Assembly (NCBI RefSeq): GCF_014650895.1
Contig: NZ_BMVV01000010.1
Location: 1-64,000, forward strand
Reading direction: 5' to 3'
Length of the DNA stretch: 64,000 nt
From: Streptomyces omiyaensis
GTDB taxonomy: Bacteria; Actinomycetota; Actinomycetes; Streptomycetales; Streptomycetaceae
The position numbers and the translations under genes are program-made. The notes below the pieces were generated by a model, which worked only from the letters and a program-made list of their open reading frames with translations, did not search any database and was not told the DNA's origin. Positions 12,770-20,826 of the stretch are shown here, piece after piece; positions within the stretch are counted from its first letter, which is position 1, and each line of letters begins with the position of its first letter.

Positions 12770-12794
12770 CCCGTTCGTCCCACGGACAGACGGG
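12770..12794. promoter_or_regulatory. Interrupted 25-bp palindrome upstream of the ADP-ribosylglycohydrolase operon
   Basis: CCCGT (12770-12774) pairs with ACGGG (12790-12794) and GTCC (12777-12780) with GGAC (12784-12787) around a CAC centre. It lies about 100 bp upstream of the operon's first ATG and also within the VIT1 upstream region. It looks like an operator for a dimeric repressor; which one is unknown. Confidence 0.4.
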
Positions 12795-12896
12795 TGACAG
12801 TCCGCCTCCACCGGCGAGTCGTCCGTTCCTCGTGGCACAGATCCAGGCGAAGGGGTACCGCCGAAGAGGTGCCCGCACCGAGGAAGGGGCGCGGAG

Positions 12897-13892
12897 ATGG
12901 TGACCACGACATGCGACACCCGTGAACGGGCGAGGGGAGCGCTCCTCGGCCTCGCCGTCGGCGACGCGCTCGGCGCCCCCGCCGAGAACATGAAGCCCTC
13001 GGAGATCCGCCGCAGGTGGGGGCGGATCGAGGGCTTCCTGACGGACCGTCCGGCCGGCACGGACGACACCGAGTACGCGATCTTCTCCGCGCTGCTGCTC
13101 GCCCGGCACGGCTCGGCCCTCGCCGTCTCCCACGTCGAGGAGGCCTGGCACCGCTGGATCGCCGACCTCGACGAGGGCCCCTTCCGGGGCGCCGGCTTCT
13201 CCGAGCGCGGCACCCTGGAGAACCTCCGGCGGGGCCTGGCGGCCCCCATCTCCGCCCAGCACCGCCACGCCTGGTCGGACGGACTGGCCATGCGGGCCGC
13301 CCCCTTCGGCGTCTTCGCGGCCGGCCGGCCCGCCGAGGCGGCCCGGCTCGTCGCCATCGACGGCAGCGTCAGCCACGAGGGCGAGGGCATCTACGGCGGC
13401 CAGGCGGTGGCGGCGGGCGTCGCCGCCGCGATGTCGGGCGCCACCGTCACGTCGGTCATCGCGGCGGCCCTCTCCGTCATCCCCATGGACTCCTGGACGG
13501 CCCGCTCGCTGCGGCGCGCCGTGGTCGCGGCCCAGCGCGTCCAGCCGGACCCCCTCACCCGCGAGCGCCAGGTCCGCTCGGCGGTCGTCATCGGCGGCTA
13601 CCCCTGGACCGACCTGGCCCCGGAGGCCGTCGGCCTCGCCTTCGGCGCCTTCGCGGCGGCCCGCGGCGACTTCCGCACGGCGGTCCTGACCGCCGTCAAC
13701 ATGGGCCGCGACGCCGACACCACGGCGGCGGTCGCCGGCGCCCTGGCCGGCGCGGCCGGCGGCGTCGCCGCGATCCCGGAGGAGTGGGCCGGCGCCATCG
13801 CCCCCGTCACCGGCAGCTGTCTCCCCACCATGCGCGGCTACCACGTCCTGGACGTGGCCGACCTCCTGACCGCAGAGGAGCCCCTCCGATGA
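12897..13892 (+). CDS. ADP-ribosylglycohydrolase family protein 1
   Basis: A 331-residue all-helical enzyme of the DraG/ARH family, which hydrolyses N- or O-ribosidic bonds (ADP-ribose or related ribosides) with a Mg2+ pair. It opens with RARGALLGLAVGDALGAPAE, the family start. Metal ligands are visible as TDDT at 55-58 and as Asp272 and Asp274 in GRDADT, so the enzyme appears active. AGGAAGG stands 9 nt before the ATG. This is the first gene of a seven-gene operon in which most neighbours overlap by 4 bp. The true substrate is unknown; the downstream ribokinase argues for release of free ribose rather than signalling-type de-ADP-ribosylation. Confidence 0.85.
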   Translation: MVTTTCDTRERARGALLGLAVGDALGAPAENMKPSEIRRRWGRIEGFLTDRPAGTDDTEYAIFSALLLARHGSALAVSHVEEAWHRWIADLDEGPFRGAGFSERGTLENLRRGLAAPISAQHRHAWSDGLAMRAAPFGVFAAGRPAEAARLVAIDGSVSHEGEGIYGGQAVAAGVAAAMSGATVTSVIAAALSVIPMDSWTARSLRRAVVAAQRVQPDPLTRERQVRSAVVIGGYPWTDLAPEAVGLAFGAFAAARGDFRTAVLTAVNMGRDADTTAAVAGALAGAAGGVAAIPEEWAGAIAPVTGSCLPTMRGYHVLDVADLLTAEEPLR

Positions 13893-15148
13893 GCGCCGAC
13901 CTCACCATCACCGCCGACCCCCCCGCCCCGACCGGCCCCCTCACCCCTTCCGGGACCGCCCCGACCGGCCCCGCCGCCGGCCGCGCCACCGCACCCGCCG
14001 TGCCCGCCGCCCGCGACCGCGTCGAGGGCCTCCTGCTCGGGCTCGCCGCGGGCGACGCCGCCGGCTGGCCCGCCGCCCGGCACCGCGCCGCCCGGATGCC
14101 CGAGTGGACCCGCCGCCTGACCCGCGAGCTCGACACCTTCGCGGAGCAGAACGCGACGACCACCCTCCCCGTCCCCATCGCCCTCAACCAGCCCCCCGAG
14201 CCCCTCCGCCTCGGCCCCTCCGACGACGCCGAGTGGGCGGCCTTCACGGCGGAGGCGGTGCTCGCCGCCGCCGGCCCCCTCTTCGCCGGCCTCCCCCCGG
14301 AGCGCCGGCTCCGCGCCGCCGTGGACCTCGCCTGGAACCACCTCGCGGGCCAGGTCGCCGCCGCCGCCGACCGCGCTCCCGAGATCGAGTCCGCCGTCCT
14401 CCCGCTCCGGGCCCGGATCTCGGTCCGCGCCGGTCTCGGCAATCTGGCGACGGGGCTGCGGCCGCCCGCCACCGGCCACGACAACCCGCACTACTTCGAC
14501 GACGCCGCCTGCGTCCGGGCCTGCGTCCTCGCCGTCGTGCACCCCGGCGACCCGCGCGCCGCCGCCGGACTCGCCGAGTTCGACGCCCGGTACACCCAGG
14601 ACGGCGACGGCGTGCACGGCGCCCGCGCCGTCGCCGCGGCCGTCGCCGCGGCCCTCGGCGGCGCGGACGCCGACACCGCCGTGGCCGCCGCGCTCGCCGA
14701 ACTCCCGCCGGCCACCGAGATCGGCCGCAACGCCCGGCACGCCGTGAAGCTGGCCCGGACCGCCGATTCCGCCTTCGAGCTGGTCCCGCTCCTGGAGCAC
14801 CAGATCGTCGACCACGTCTACAGCTACGGCATCGCCGCCGCCGAGACCGTCCCCGTCGCACTCGCCCTGGCCGTCGCCGCGCGCGGCGCGATGACGGCGG
14901 CGGTCCCGGCCGCGGCCTGCCTCTCCCGGGTCGCGGACTCCGCACCCGCCCTGGCCGGCGCGCTCACCGGCGCGCTGGGCGGCGGCCGTTCGGTCCCGTC
15001 CAGCTGGCGGGAGGCGTGCCGGACGCTCTCGGGCTGCGCGCTCCCCCGCCTCGCCGGCACCGACCTGGTGGAACTCGCCGGGCTGCTGGGAGCCACGGAA
15101 CCGGCGTCCCCAGGTGGACAATTCAGACATGACACCCACACTGGATGA
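13889..15148 (+). CDS. ADP-ribosylglycohydrolase family protein 2, active-site motifs degenerate
   Basis: A 419-residue paralogue starting at an ATGA overlap with gene 1. A Pro/Thr/Ala-rich leader of about 45 residues precedes the family start RDRVEGLLLGLAAGDAAGWPAA. The first metal motif is altered to SDDA at 111-114 (its paralogues have TDDT). In place of the C-terminal GRDxD[ST] there is SRVADS with only Asp350 left. HYFDDAACVRA near 200 keeps two Asp residues of another family position. The protein may be a non-catalytic partner of its active neighbours or bind a different ligand. The reading frame is intact and full length, so this is divergence rather than a broken gene. Confidence 0.8.
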   Translation: MSADLTITADPPAPTGPLTPSGTAPTGPAAGRATAPAVPAARDRVEGLLLGLAAGDAAGWPAARHRAARMPEWTRRLTRELDTFAEQNATTTLPVPIALNQPPEPLRLGPSDDAEWAAFTAEAVLAAAGPLFAGLPPERRLRAAVDLAWNHLAGQVAAAADRAPEIESAVLPLRARISVRAGLGNLATGLRPPATGHDNPHYFDDAACVRACVLAVVHPGDPRAAAGLAEFDARYTQDGDGVHGARAVAAAVAAALGGADADTAVAAALAELPPATEIGRNARHAVKLARTADSAFELVPLLEHQIVDHVYSYGIAAAETVPVALALAVAARGAMTAAVPAAACLSRVADSAPALAGALTGALGGGRSVPSSWREACRTLSGCALPRLAGTDLVELAGLLGATEPASPGGQFRHDTHTG

Positions 15149-16280
15149 CCGGATCACCGGAAGTCTCCTCGGTGCCGCCGTGGGCGACGCCCTCGGCGGC
15201 CCCGTGGAGGGGTACACCCCCGAGCAGATCGCCGAACGCCACGGCGGCAGGGTCACCGGGATCGTCGGCCCCTGGAACGGCGACTCCTGGCGCACCGCCC
15301 GCCCCATCGCGCCGTACCACAAGGGTGACGGCCACGTCACCGACGACACCCTGATGACCCACGCGCTGATCCGGGTGTACGAGAGGGTCCGCGACCACCT
15401 CGACGCGTACGCCGTCGCGGACCACCTCGTCCCCGAACTCATGGGCGCCCCCGTGTGGATCCCCGAGCTGGAGGCGGAGGCGCTGCCCCTCCAGCGGGTC
15501 TTCCTCGCCGAGAAGTGGATCGTCGCCCGCCTCCACTACGGCCACGCCGACCCGCGCGAGGCCGGCACCGGGAACATCGTCAACTGCGGCGCCGCGATGT
15601 ACATGGCCCCGGTCGGCCTGGTCAACGCCGCCGACCCGCACGGCGCCTACGCCGAGGCCCTCGACGTCGCGGGCGCCCACCAGTCCTCCTACGGGCGCGA
15701 GGCGGCCGGCGTCCTCGCGGCGGCGGTCGCGGCGGCCTGCGCCCCCGGCGCCACCCCGCGCTCGGTGGTCGACGCCGCCCTCGCCCTCGCCAAGGACGGC
15801 ACCCGCGCCGCGATCGAGGCGGTCGCCGAAGCCGCCGACCGGCACCGCGACTTCGAGTCCGCGCTCGTACCGCTGCGCAGGGCGGTGGCCCCGTACGACT
15901 CCGTCGGGCCGGACTACCGGGCCCCCGGCCTCGACGCCCGCCGCCCCTCCCGCCTCCACTCCATCGAGGAGCTGCCGATCGCGCTCGGGATGCTCCTGGT
16001 CGGCGAGGGCGACTACCGCCGTACGGTCCTGGGCGCGGTCAACTACGGCCGGGACTGCGACTCCATCGCCACCATGGCGGGCGCGATCGCCGGGGCCCTG
16101 CACGGCGAGGCGGCCGTCCCCGCCGACTGGGCGAAGCGCGTGGCGGAGGCGAGCCGGCTCGACCTGCACGCCCCGGCGGCCGCCCTCACCGCCGTGGCCC
16201 ACGAGGTCTTCGCCCGCGACACCGCCCGCCGCCGCGCCCACGAGGCCGCCCGCGCCGCCCTGACGGACCCGGCCCGATGA
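15129..16280 (+). CDS. ADP-ribosylglycohydrolase family protein 3
   Basis: A 383-residue family member with intact metal ligands: TDDT at 71-74 and Asp309/Asp311 in NYGRDCDS. The family opening RITGSLLGAAVGDALGGPVEGY is at residues 8-29. Unlike genes 1 and 2 it has an insert of about 25 residues between opening and TDDT (IVGPWNGDSWRTARPIAPYHKGDG) that should shape a different pocket, and NIVNCGAAMYMAPVG near 150. The ATG at 15129 lies inside the end of gene 2 (20-bp overlap); a GTG at 15114 in the same frame is an alternative start. GGTGG precedes the ATG by 11 nt. Predicted ribosyl hydrolase of unknown substrate. Confidence 0.83.
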   Translation: MTPTLDDRITGSLLGAAVGDALGGPVEGYTPEQIAERHGGRVTGIVGPWNGDSWRTARPIAPYHKGDGHVTDDTLMTHALIRVYERVRDHLDAYAVADHLVPELMGAPVWIPELEAEALPLQRVFLAEKWIVARLHYGHADPREAGTGNIVNCGAAMYMAPVGLVNAADPHGAYAEALDVAGAHQSSYGREAAGVLAAAVAAACAPGATPRSVVDAALALAKDGTRAAIEAVAEAADRHRDFESALVPLRRAVAPYDSVGPDYRAPGLDARRPSRLHSIEELPIALGMLLVGEGDYRRTVLGAVNYGRDCDSIATMAGAIAGALHGEAAVPADWAKRVAEASRLDLHAPAAALTAVAHEVFARDTARRRAHEAARAALTDPAR

Positions 16281-17725
16281 CGGACACCGCGCCCCTCGCC
16301 CGCGCCCCGCTCGCGCCCCCCGGCCCGGATCCGGCCGTCCGGGTCACCTGGGTGCAGCCGGAGGACCTGGTCGGGCACGAGCTGCGGCAGGCCGGCGAGG
16401 ACGGGCGGGACGCGCGGAGGATCGCCGCGCGCTGGGCCGCCGCCGGGGGCCGCCCGGCGCCGCCCGCCGCCGGCGCCTCCCCCGAGCCCCGGCCCGAGCT
16501 GCGGCCCCTCGCCGAGGAACTCCTCGACGCCCTCGCCGCCCTCCCCCGCCCCCGGGCCGCCGACGAACCCACCGCCCTCGACGCGATCGTCGCCGCCTGC
16601 CCCGACTGGCCGGGCCCCCGGCCGGCCGCACCGGGCGAGGGCCCCCCGGCCTCCCGCGCCTCCGACCCCGGTCTCCGCGACCGCCTGCACGCCGCCTGGC
16701 TCGGGCGGGCCGTGGGCTGCCTGCTCGGGAAGCCCGTCGAGAAGCTGCCGCTCGCCGCGATCCGGGCGCTCGCCCGGGCCGCGGGGAACTGGCCGCTCGA
16801 CGACTGGTTCACCGCGCGCGGGGTCCCGCCGGAGCTGCTGGCGGCGCACCCCTGGAACCGTCGCTCCGCCGCCACCTCGCTCGCCGAGACCATCGACGGG
16901 ATGCCCGAGGACGACGACCTCAACTACCCCCTCCTCGCCCTGCTCCTGCTCCGCCGCCACGGCCGCGGCTTCACCACCGCCGACGTGGCCCGCCTCTGGC
17001 TCGACGAGCTCCCCGCCGGCCGCACCTTCACCGCCGAGCGGATCGCCTACCGCAACCTCCTCGACGGGGTCGAGCCCCCGCTGACCGCCCTGCGCCGCAA
17101 TCCCTTCCGGGAGTGGATCGGCGCCCAGATCCGGGCCGACGCGCACGGCTGGACCCACCCCGGCGACCCGGCCGCGGCCGCCGCGCAGGCCCACCGGGAC
17201 GCCGTCCTCAGCCACACCGGCAACGGCGTGTACGGGGCGATGTTCGTCGCCGCGACCGTCGCCGCCGCCGCGGGCGGGACCGCCGACGTCCACCGGGCGC
17301 TCGCCGCCGGGCTCTCCGTCGTCCCGCCCCGCTCCCGGCTCGCCGAGGCCGTCCGGTACGCCCTCGACGCCGCCCGCGCCACACCGGCGCTCGACACCGT
17401 CGTGGACCTGCTGCACGCCCGGTACGGCGGGTACCACTGGGTGCATGCCGTGCCGAACACCGCGCTGCTCGCCGCCGCCCTCGCCCACGCCGACGGCGAC
17501 TTCACCCGCTCCGTCTGCGCGGCGGTCTCCGGAGGCTGGGACACCGACTCGAACGGCGCCACCGCCGGCTCGGTCGCCGGGCTCCTCGCCGGGCACCCGG
17601 ACCGGCTCCCCGACCGCTGGACCTCCCCCCTGAAGAACCGGCTCGCCACCTCGGTGCCGTCCTTCGACGGCATCGGCTTCGACACCCTCGCCGACCTGAC
17701 CCATCTGGAGGCGGTACGCCCATGA
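16277..17725 (+). CDS. ADP-ribosylglycohydrolase family protein 4 (N-terminally extended)
   Basis: A 482-residue member, the largest of the four, starting in an ATGA overlap. The N-terminal 30-residue motif VRVTWVQPEDLVGHELRQAGEDGRD is followed by a Pro/Ala linker to about residue 130. The core then starts at DRLHAAWLGRAVGCLLGKPVEKLPL. Metal ligands are EDDDLNY near 211-217 and Asp422/Asp424 in GGWDTDS, so the active site looks complete but of the DDD-type subgroup, distinct from genes 1 and 3. Four paralogues of four subgroups in one operon suggest successive or alternative ribosides rather than simple duplication. Confidence 0.83.
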   Translation: MTDTAPLARAPLAPPGPDPAVRVTWVQPEDLVGHELRQAGEDGRDARRIAARWAAAGGRPAPPAAGASPEPRPELRPLAEELLDALAALPRPRAADEPTALDAIVAACPDWPGPRPAAPGEGPPASRASDPGLRDRLHAAWLGRAVGCLLGKPVEKLPLAAIRALARAAGNWPLDDWFTARGVPPELLAAHPWNRRSAATSLAETIDGMPEDDDLNYPLLALLLLRRHGRGFTTADVARLWLDELPAGRTFTAERIAYRNLLDGVEPPLTALRRNPFREWIGAQIRADAHGWTHPGDPAAAAAQAHRDAVLSHTGNGVYGAMFVAATVAAAAGGTADVHRALAAGLSVVPPRSRLAEAVRYALDAARATPALDTVVDLLHARYGGYHWVHAVPNTALLAAALAHADGDFTRSVCAAVSGGWDTDSNGATAGSVAGLLAGHPDRLPDRWTSPLKNRLATSVPSFDGIGFDTLADLTHLEAVRP

Positions 17726-18642
17726 CCAGCATCGTGGTGCTCGGAAGCACCAACATGGACCTCGTGGCCTACGTGAAACGGGCCCCCGCCCGCGGGGAGA
17801 CCGTCACCGGCCGCTCGTTCCGCACCGTCCCCGGCGGCAAGGGCGCCAACCAGGCGGTCGCCGCCGCCCGCGCCGGCGGCGAGGTCGCCATGATCGGCGC
17901 GGTCGGCTCCGACGACTTCGGCCACCGGCTCCGGGACGTGCTGGAGCACTGCTCCGTCGACACCGACCTGCTCCGCACCGTCGAGGGCCCGTCCGGCACC
18001 GCGCACATCGTCGTCGACGAGGAGGGCGGCAACGCGATCGTCGTCGTCCCCGGCGCCAACGGCTCCGTCACCTCCCTCAGCCGGGGCGACGAGGCCCTGA
18101 TCAGCGGCGCCGACCTGCTCCTCCTCCAGCTCGAACTCCCCCTCTCCGTGGTCGTCGACGGTGCCGCGCACGCCCGCGGGCAGGGGGTCCGCACCGTCCT
18201 CACCCCGGCCCCCGCCCAGCCCCTTCCGCCCGAACTCTTCGACCTCACCGACCTGCTGGTGCCCAACGAGCACGAGGCCACCGCGCTCACCGGCCGCACC
18301 GACCCGCACGCCGCCGCCCTCGCCCTCCTGGAGGCCGTGCCCGAGGTGGTCGTCACGCTCGGCGCGGCCGGCTGCCTCTACGCGGCGCGCGGCGCGGAGC
18401 TCCTCACCGTGCCCGCCCCGCGGGTGCGGGCCGTCGACACCACCGCGGCCGGCGACACCTTCGTCGGCGCCCTCGCGGTCGCCCTCGGCGAGGGCCGCCC
18501 CGCGCCCGAGGCCCTCGCCTGGGCCGGCACCGCCGCCGCGCTCTCCGTCCGGCGCGAGGGCGCCTCGACCTCGATGCCGTACCGCACCGAGATCGAGGCC
18601 GCCCTCGGCACCCCCCCGTCCCTGGAGGCCGATCCCGCATGA
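17722..18642 (+). CDS. rbsK: Ribokinase (PfkB family)
   Basis: A 306-residue sugar kinase predicted to phosphorylate D-ribose at O5. Ribose-contact residues of ribokinase are kept: Asn11 and Asp13 in STNMDLV, and the GGKGAN motif at 38-43. The second PfkB signature is VDTTAAGDTF with catalytic base Asp245, and NEHEATALTG matches the ribokinase anion region. This detail argues for ribose rather than fructose, adenosine or KDG. It overlaps the upstream hydrolase gene and the downstream CoA-transferase gene by ATGA. Its place directly after four ribosyl-hydrolase-family genes suggests it captures the ribose they release. Confidence 0.85.
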   Translation: MTSIVVLGSTNMDLVAYVKRAPARGETVTGRSFRTVPGGKGANQAVAAARAGGEVAMIGAVGSDDFGHRLRDVLEHCSVDTDLLRTVEGPSGTAHIVVDEEGGNAIVVVPGANGSVTSLSRGDEALISGADLLLLQLELPLSVVVDGAAHARGQGVRTVLTPAPAQPLPPELFDLTDLLVPNEHEATALTGRTDPHAAALALLEAVPEVVVTLGAAGCLYAARGAELLTVPAPRVRAVDTTAAGDTFVGALAVALGEGRPAPEALAWAGTAAALSVRREGASTSMPYRTEIEAALGTPPSLEADPA

Positions 18643-19865
18643 CCACCGCACCCTCCCCGGCGACCGCCGCGCCCTCCCCCGCCCCGCCCCTCCGGGGGCT
18701 GCGCGTCCTCGACCTGGCGACGCTCTTCGCCGGCCCGATGGCCGCCATGATGCTCGGCGACTTCGGCGCCGACGTCGTGAAGGTCGAACACCCCCGCAAG
18801 CCGGACCCGTCCCGGGGCCACGGCCCCTCCAAGGACGGGATCGGCCTCTGGTGGAAGGTGCTGGGCCGCAACAAGCGGACCATCACCCTCGACCTGTCCA
18901 CCCCGGGCGGCCGGGACACCCTGCTCCGGCTGGCCGCCGACGCCGACGTGATCGTGGAGAACTTCCGCCCCGGCACCCTGGAGCGCTGGGGCCTGGGGTG
19001 GGAGGAGCTGTCCACCGTCAACCCCCGGCTCGTCCTGGCCCGCGTCACCGGCTTCGGCCAGTTCGGCCCGTACGCCCACCGCCCCGGCTTCGGCACCCTC
19101 GCCGAGGCGATGAGCGGCTTCGCCGCGATCACCGGCGAGCCCGACGGCCCTCCGACCCTGCCCCCCTTCGGCCTCGCCGACTCGATCGCCGCGCTCGCCA
19201 CCGCGTACGCGGTGATGACCGCGCTCACCGCGCGGACGGCCGACGGCCGGGGCCAGGTCGTCGACATGGCCATCATCGAACCGATGCTCTCCGTCCTCGG
19301 CCCCCACGCCCTCTGGTACGACCAGCTCGGCTACGTCCAGCCGCGCACCGGCAACCGCTCCCGCAACAACGCCCCCCGCAACACCTACCGGACCCTCGAC
19401 GACTCCTGGGTGGCCGTCTCCACCTCGGCGCAGTCCGTCGCCGAGCGCGTCCTGCGGCTGGTCGGCCGCCCCGAGCTGATCGACGAGCCGTGGTTCGCCG
19501 ACGGCTCCGGCCGGGCCGCCCACGCCGACGTCCTCGACGAGGCCGTCGGCTCGTGGATCGCCCGCCACACCCGCGACCAGGCGATGGAGGCCTTCGAGAA
19601 GGCGGAGGCGGCCATCGCGCCCGTCTACGACGTGCGGGACGTCCTCGCGGACCCCCAGTACCAGGCGCTCGGCACGCTCACCGAGGTCCCGGACCCCGAG
19701 CTGGGCCCGATCCGCATGCAGAACGTGCTCTTCCGGCTCTCCGGCACCCCGGGCGGGATCCGCTGGGCCGGCCGGCCGCACGGCGCCGACACCGACGAGG
19801 TCCTGACCGCGGCCGGCCTCGCCCCGGCCGAGATCGGCGCCCTGCGCGCGCAGGGGGCGGTGTGA
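18639..19865 (+). CDS. CaiB/BaiF-type (class III) CoA-transferase
   Basis: A 408-residue class III CoA-transferase that moves CoA from one acyl-CoA to a free carboxylic acid through an aspartyl anhydride. The opening GLRVLDLATLFAGPMAAMMLGDFGADVVKVE is the family signature. The catalytic Asp corresponds to Asp181 in PFGLADSIAALATAYAV, and GRGQVVDMAIIEPM follows as expected. The C-terminal RRNxY-like region is present as NNAPRNTYR. The start is an ATGA overlap with the ribokinase gene. The acid substrate is not deducible. Next to a CitE-type lyase the pair resembles malate/citramalate/itaconate-type activation and cleavage systems. Confidence 0.85.
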   Translation: MTTAPSPATAAPSPAPPLRGLRVLDLATLFAGPMAAMMLGDFGADVVKVEHPRKPDPSRGHGPSKDGIGLWWKVLGRNKRTITLDLSTPGGRDTLLRLAADADVIVENFRPGTLERWGLGWEELSTVNPRLVLARVTGFGQFGPYAHRPGFGTLAEAMSGFAAITGEPDGPPTLPPFGLADSIAALATAYAVMTALTARTADGRGQVVDMAIIEPMLSVLGPHALWYDQLGYVQPRTGNRSRNNAPRNTYRTLDDSWVAVSTSAQSVAERVLRLVGRPELIDEPWFADGSGRAAHADVLDEAVGSWIARHTRDQAMEAFEKAEAAIAPVYDVRDVLADPQYQALGTLTEVPDPELGPIRMQNVLFRLSGTPGGIRWAGRPHGADTDEVLTAAGLAPAEIGALRAQGAV

Positions 19866-20740
19866 GCGCCCCGGGGGCGGGCGTCCCCGGCCCGGGCCCC
19901 CGCCGGGCCGGCCGGCCCGGCGGGGCGAACGGCAGGCACCGCGGCCGCCCCCTCCTCACCTGGCTGTACGCCCCCGGCGACCGCCCGGAGGTGGTCGCCA
20001 AGGCGCTCGGCTCCGGGGCCGACGTGGTCATCGTGGACCTGGAGGACGCGGTCGCCCCGGAGCGCAAGGCGTACGCCCTCGACGCCACCGCCGAGCTGCT
20101 CTCCGACGTCCACCCGGTCCCGGTGCACGTCCGCATCCACGCCCCGCGCGACATCCCCGCCCTGGCCTCCCTCCCCGGCCTCGGCGGTCTGCGGGTGCCC
20201 AAGGTGACGCACCCCTCGGACGTCCACCGGATCAGCGAGCTCGCCCCCGGCCTGCCCCTCTACCCGCTCCTGGAGAGCGCCCTGGCCGTGGAGCAGGCGT
20301 ACGCCATCGCCACCGCCCACCCCGCCGTCCGCGGCCTCTCCCTCGGCGAGGCGGACCTCCGCGCCGACCTGGGGGTGCGGGAGGACCGCGGGCTCGACTG
20401 GCCCCGCAGCCGGATCGTGGTCGCCGCCCGCGCGGCCGCCCTGCCCCCGCCCGTGCAGTCGGTCCACCCGGACATCGGCGACCTGGAGGCGCTGGCCGCC
20501 GGATGCGCCCGGGGCCGGGCGCTGGGCTTCCTGGGCCGGGCGGCCATCCACCCCCGGCAGCTCCCGGTCATCGAGCGGGCCTACCTGCCGACGCCGCAGG
20601 AGATCGACGCGGCCCGCGCGGTGGTGGCCGCGGCGGAGACCGACCGGGGCGCGCTGGCCCTGGCGGACGGCCGGTTCGTGGACGCGGCGGTGGTGGCGGG
20701 CGCCCACCGCGTCCTCGCCCTCGCGGAGCGCGTCGGCTGA
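19862..20740 (+). CDS. HpcH/HpaI aldolase / CitE-like CoA-ester lyase
   Basis: A 292-residue TIM-barrel lyase of the CitE/malyl-CoA lyase group, expected to split a 3-hydroxyacyl-CoA such as (citra)malyl-CoA. Motifs: LYAPGDRPEVVAKAL at 35-49, VDLEDAV at 58-64, the strand VHVRIHAP near 88-95, LLES near 140 with the metal-binding Glu, GEADLRADLG near 160, and GRAAIHPRQLPVIERAY near the C-terminus. A basic Gly/Pro-rich leader of about 29 residues precedes the barrel. It starts at GTG overlapping the CoA-transferase stop by 4 bp and ends the operon just before a 19-bp terminator. The substrate is inferred only from family and neighbours. Confidence 0.83.
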   Translation: MSAPGAGVPGPGPRRAGRPGGANGRHRGRPLLTWLYAPGDRPEVVAKALGSGADVVIVDLEDAVAPERKAYALDATAELLSDVHPVPVHVRIHAPRDIPALASLPGLGGLRVPKVTHPSDVHRISELAPGLPLYPLLESALAVEQAYAIATAHPAVRGLSLGEADLRADLGVREDRGLDWPRSRIVVAARAAALPPPVQSVHPDIGDLEALAAGCARGRALGFLGRAAIHPRQLPVIERAYLPTPQEIDAARAVVAAAETDRGALALADGRFVDAAVVAGAHRVLALAERVG

Positions 20741-20769
20741 CCCGTCCCCGGACACGCGCCCCGGACACG

Positions 20770-20811
20770 CGCGAGGGCCGCCGGGACCTCTCGGTCCCGG
20801 CGGCCCTCGCG
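20770..20811. terminator. Bidirectional terminator between the operon and lgt
   Basis: Perfect 19-bp stem (20770-20788 with 20793-20811, arm CGCGAGGGCCGCCGGGACC), loop TCTC. It lies between the converging ends of the CitE-like gene and lgt. Confidence 0.88.
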
Positions 20812-20826
20812 TGCCGTGGGAAGGGG

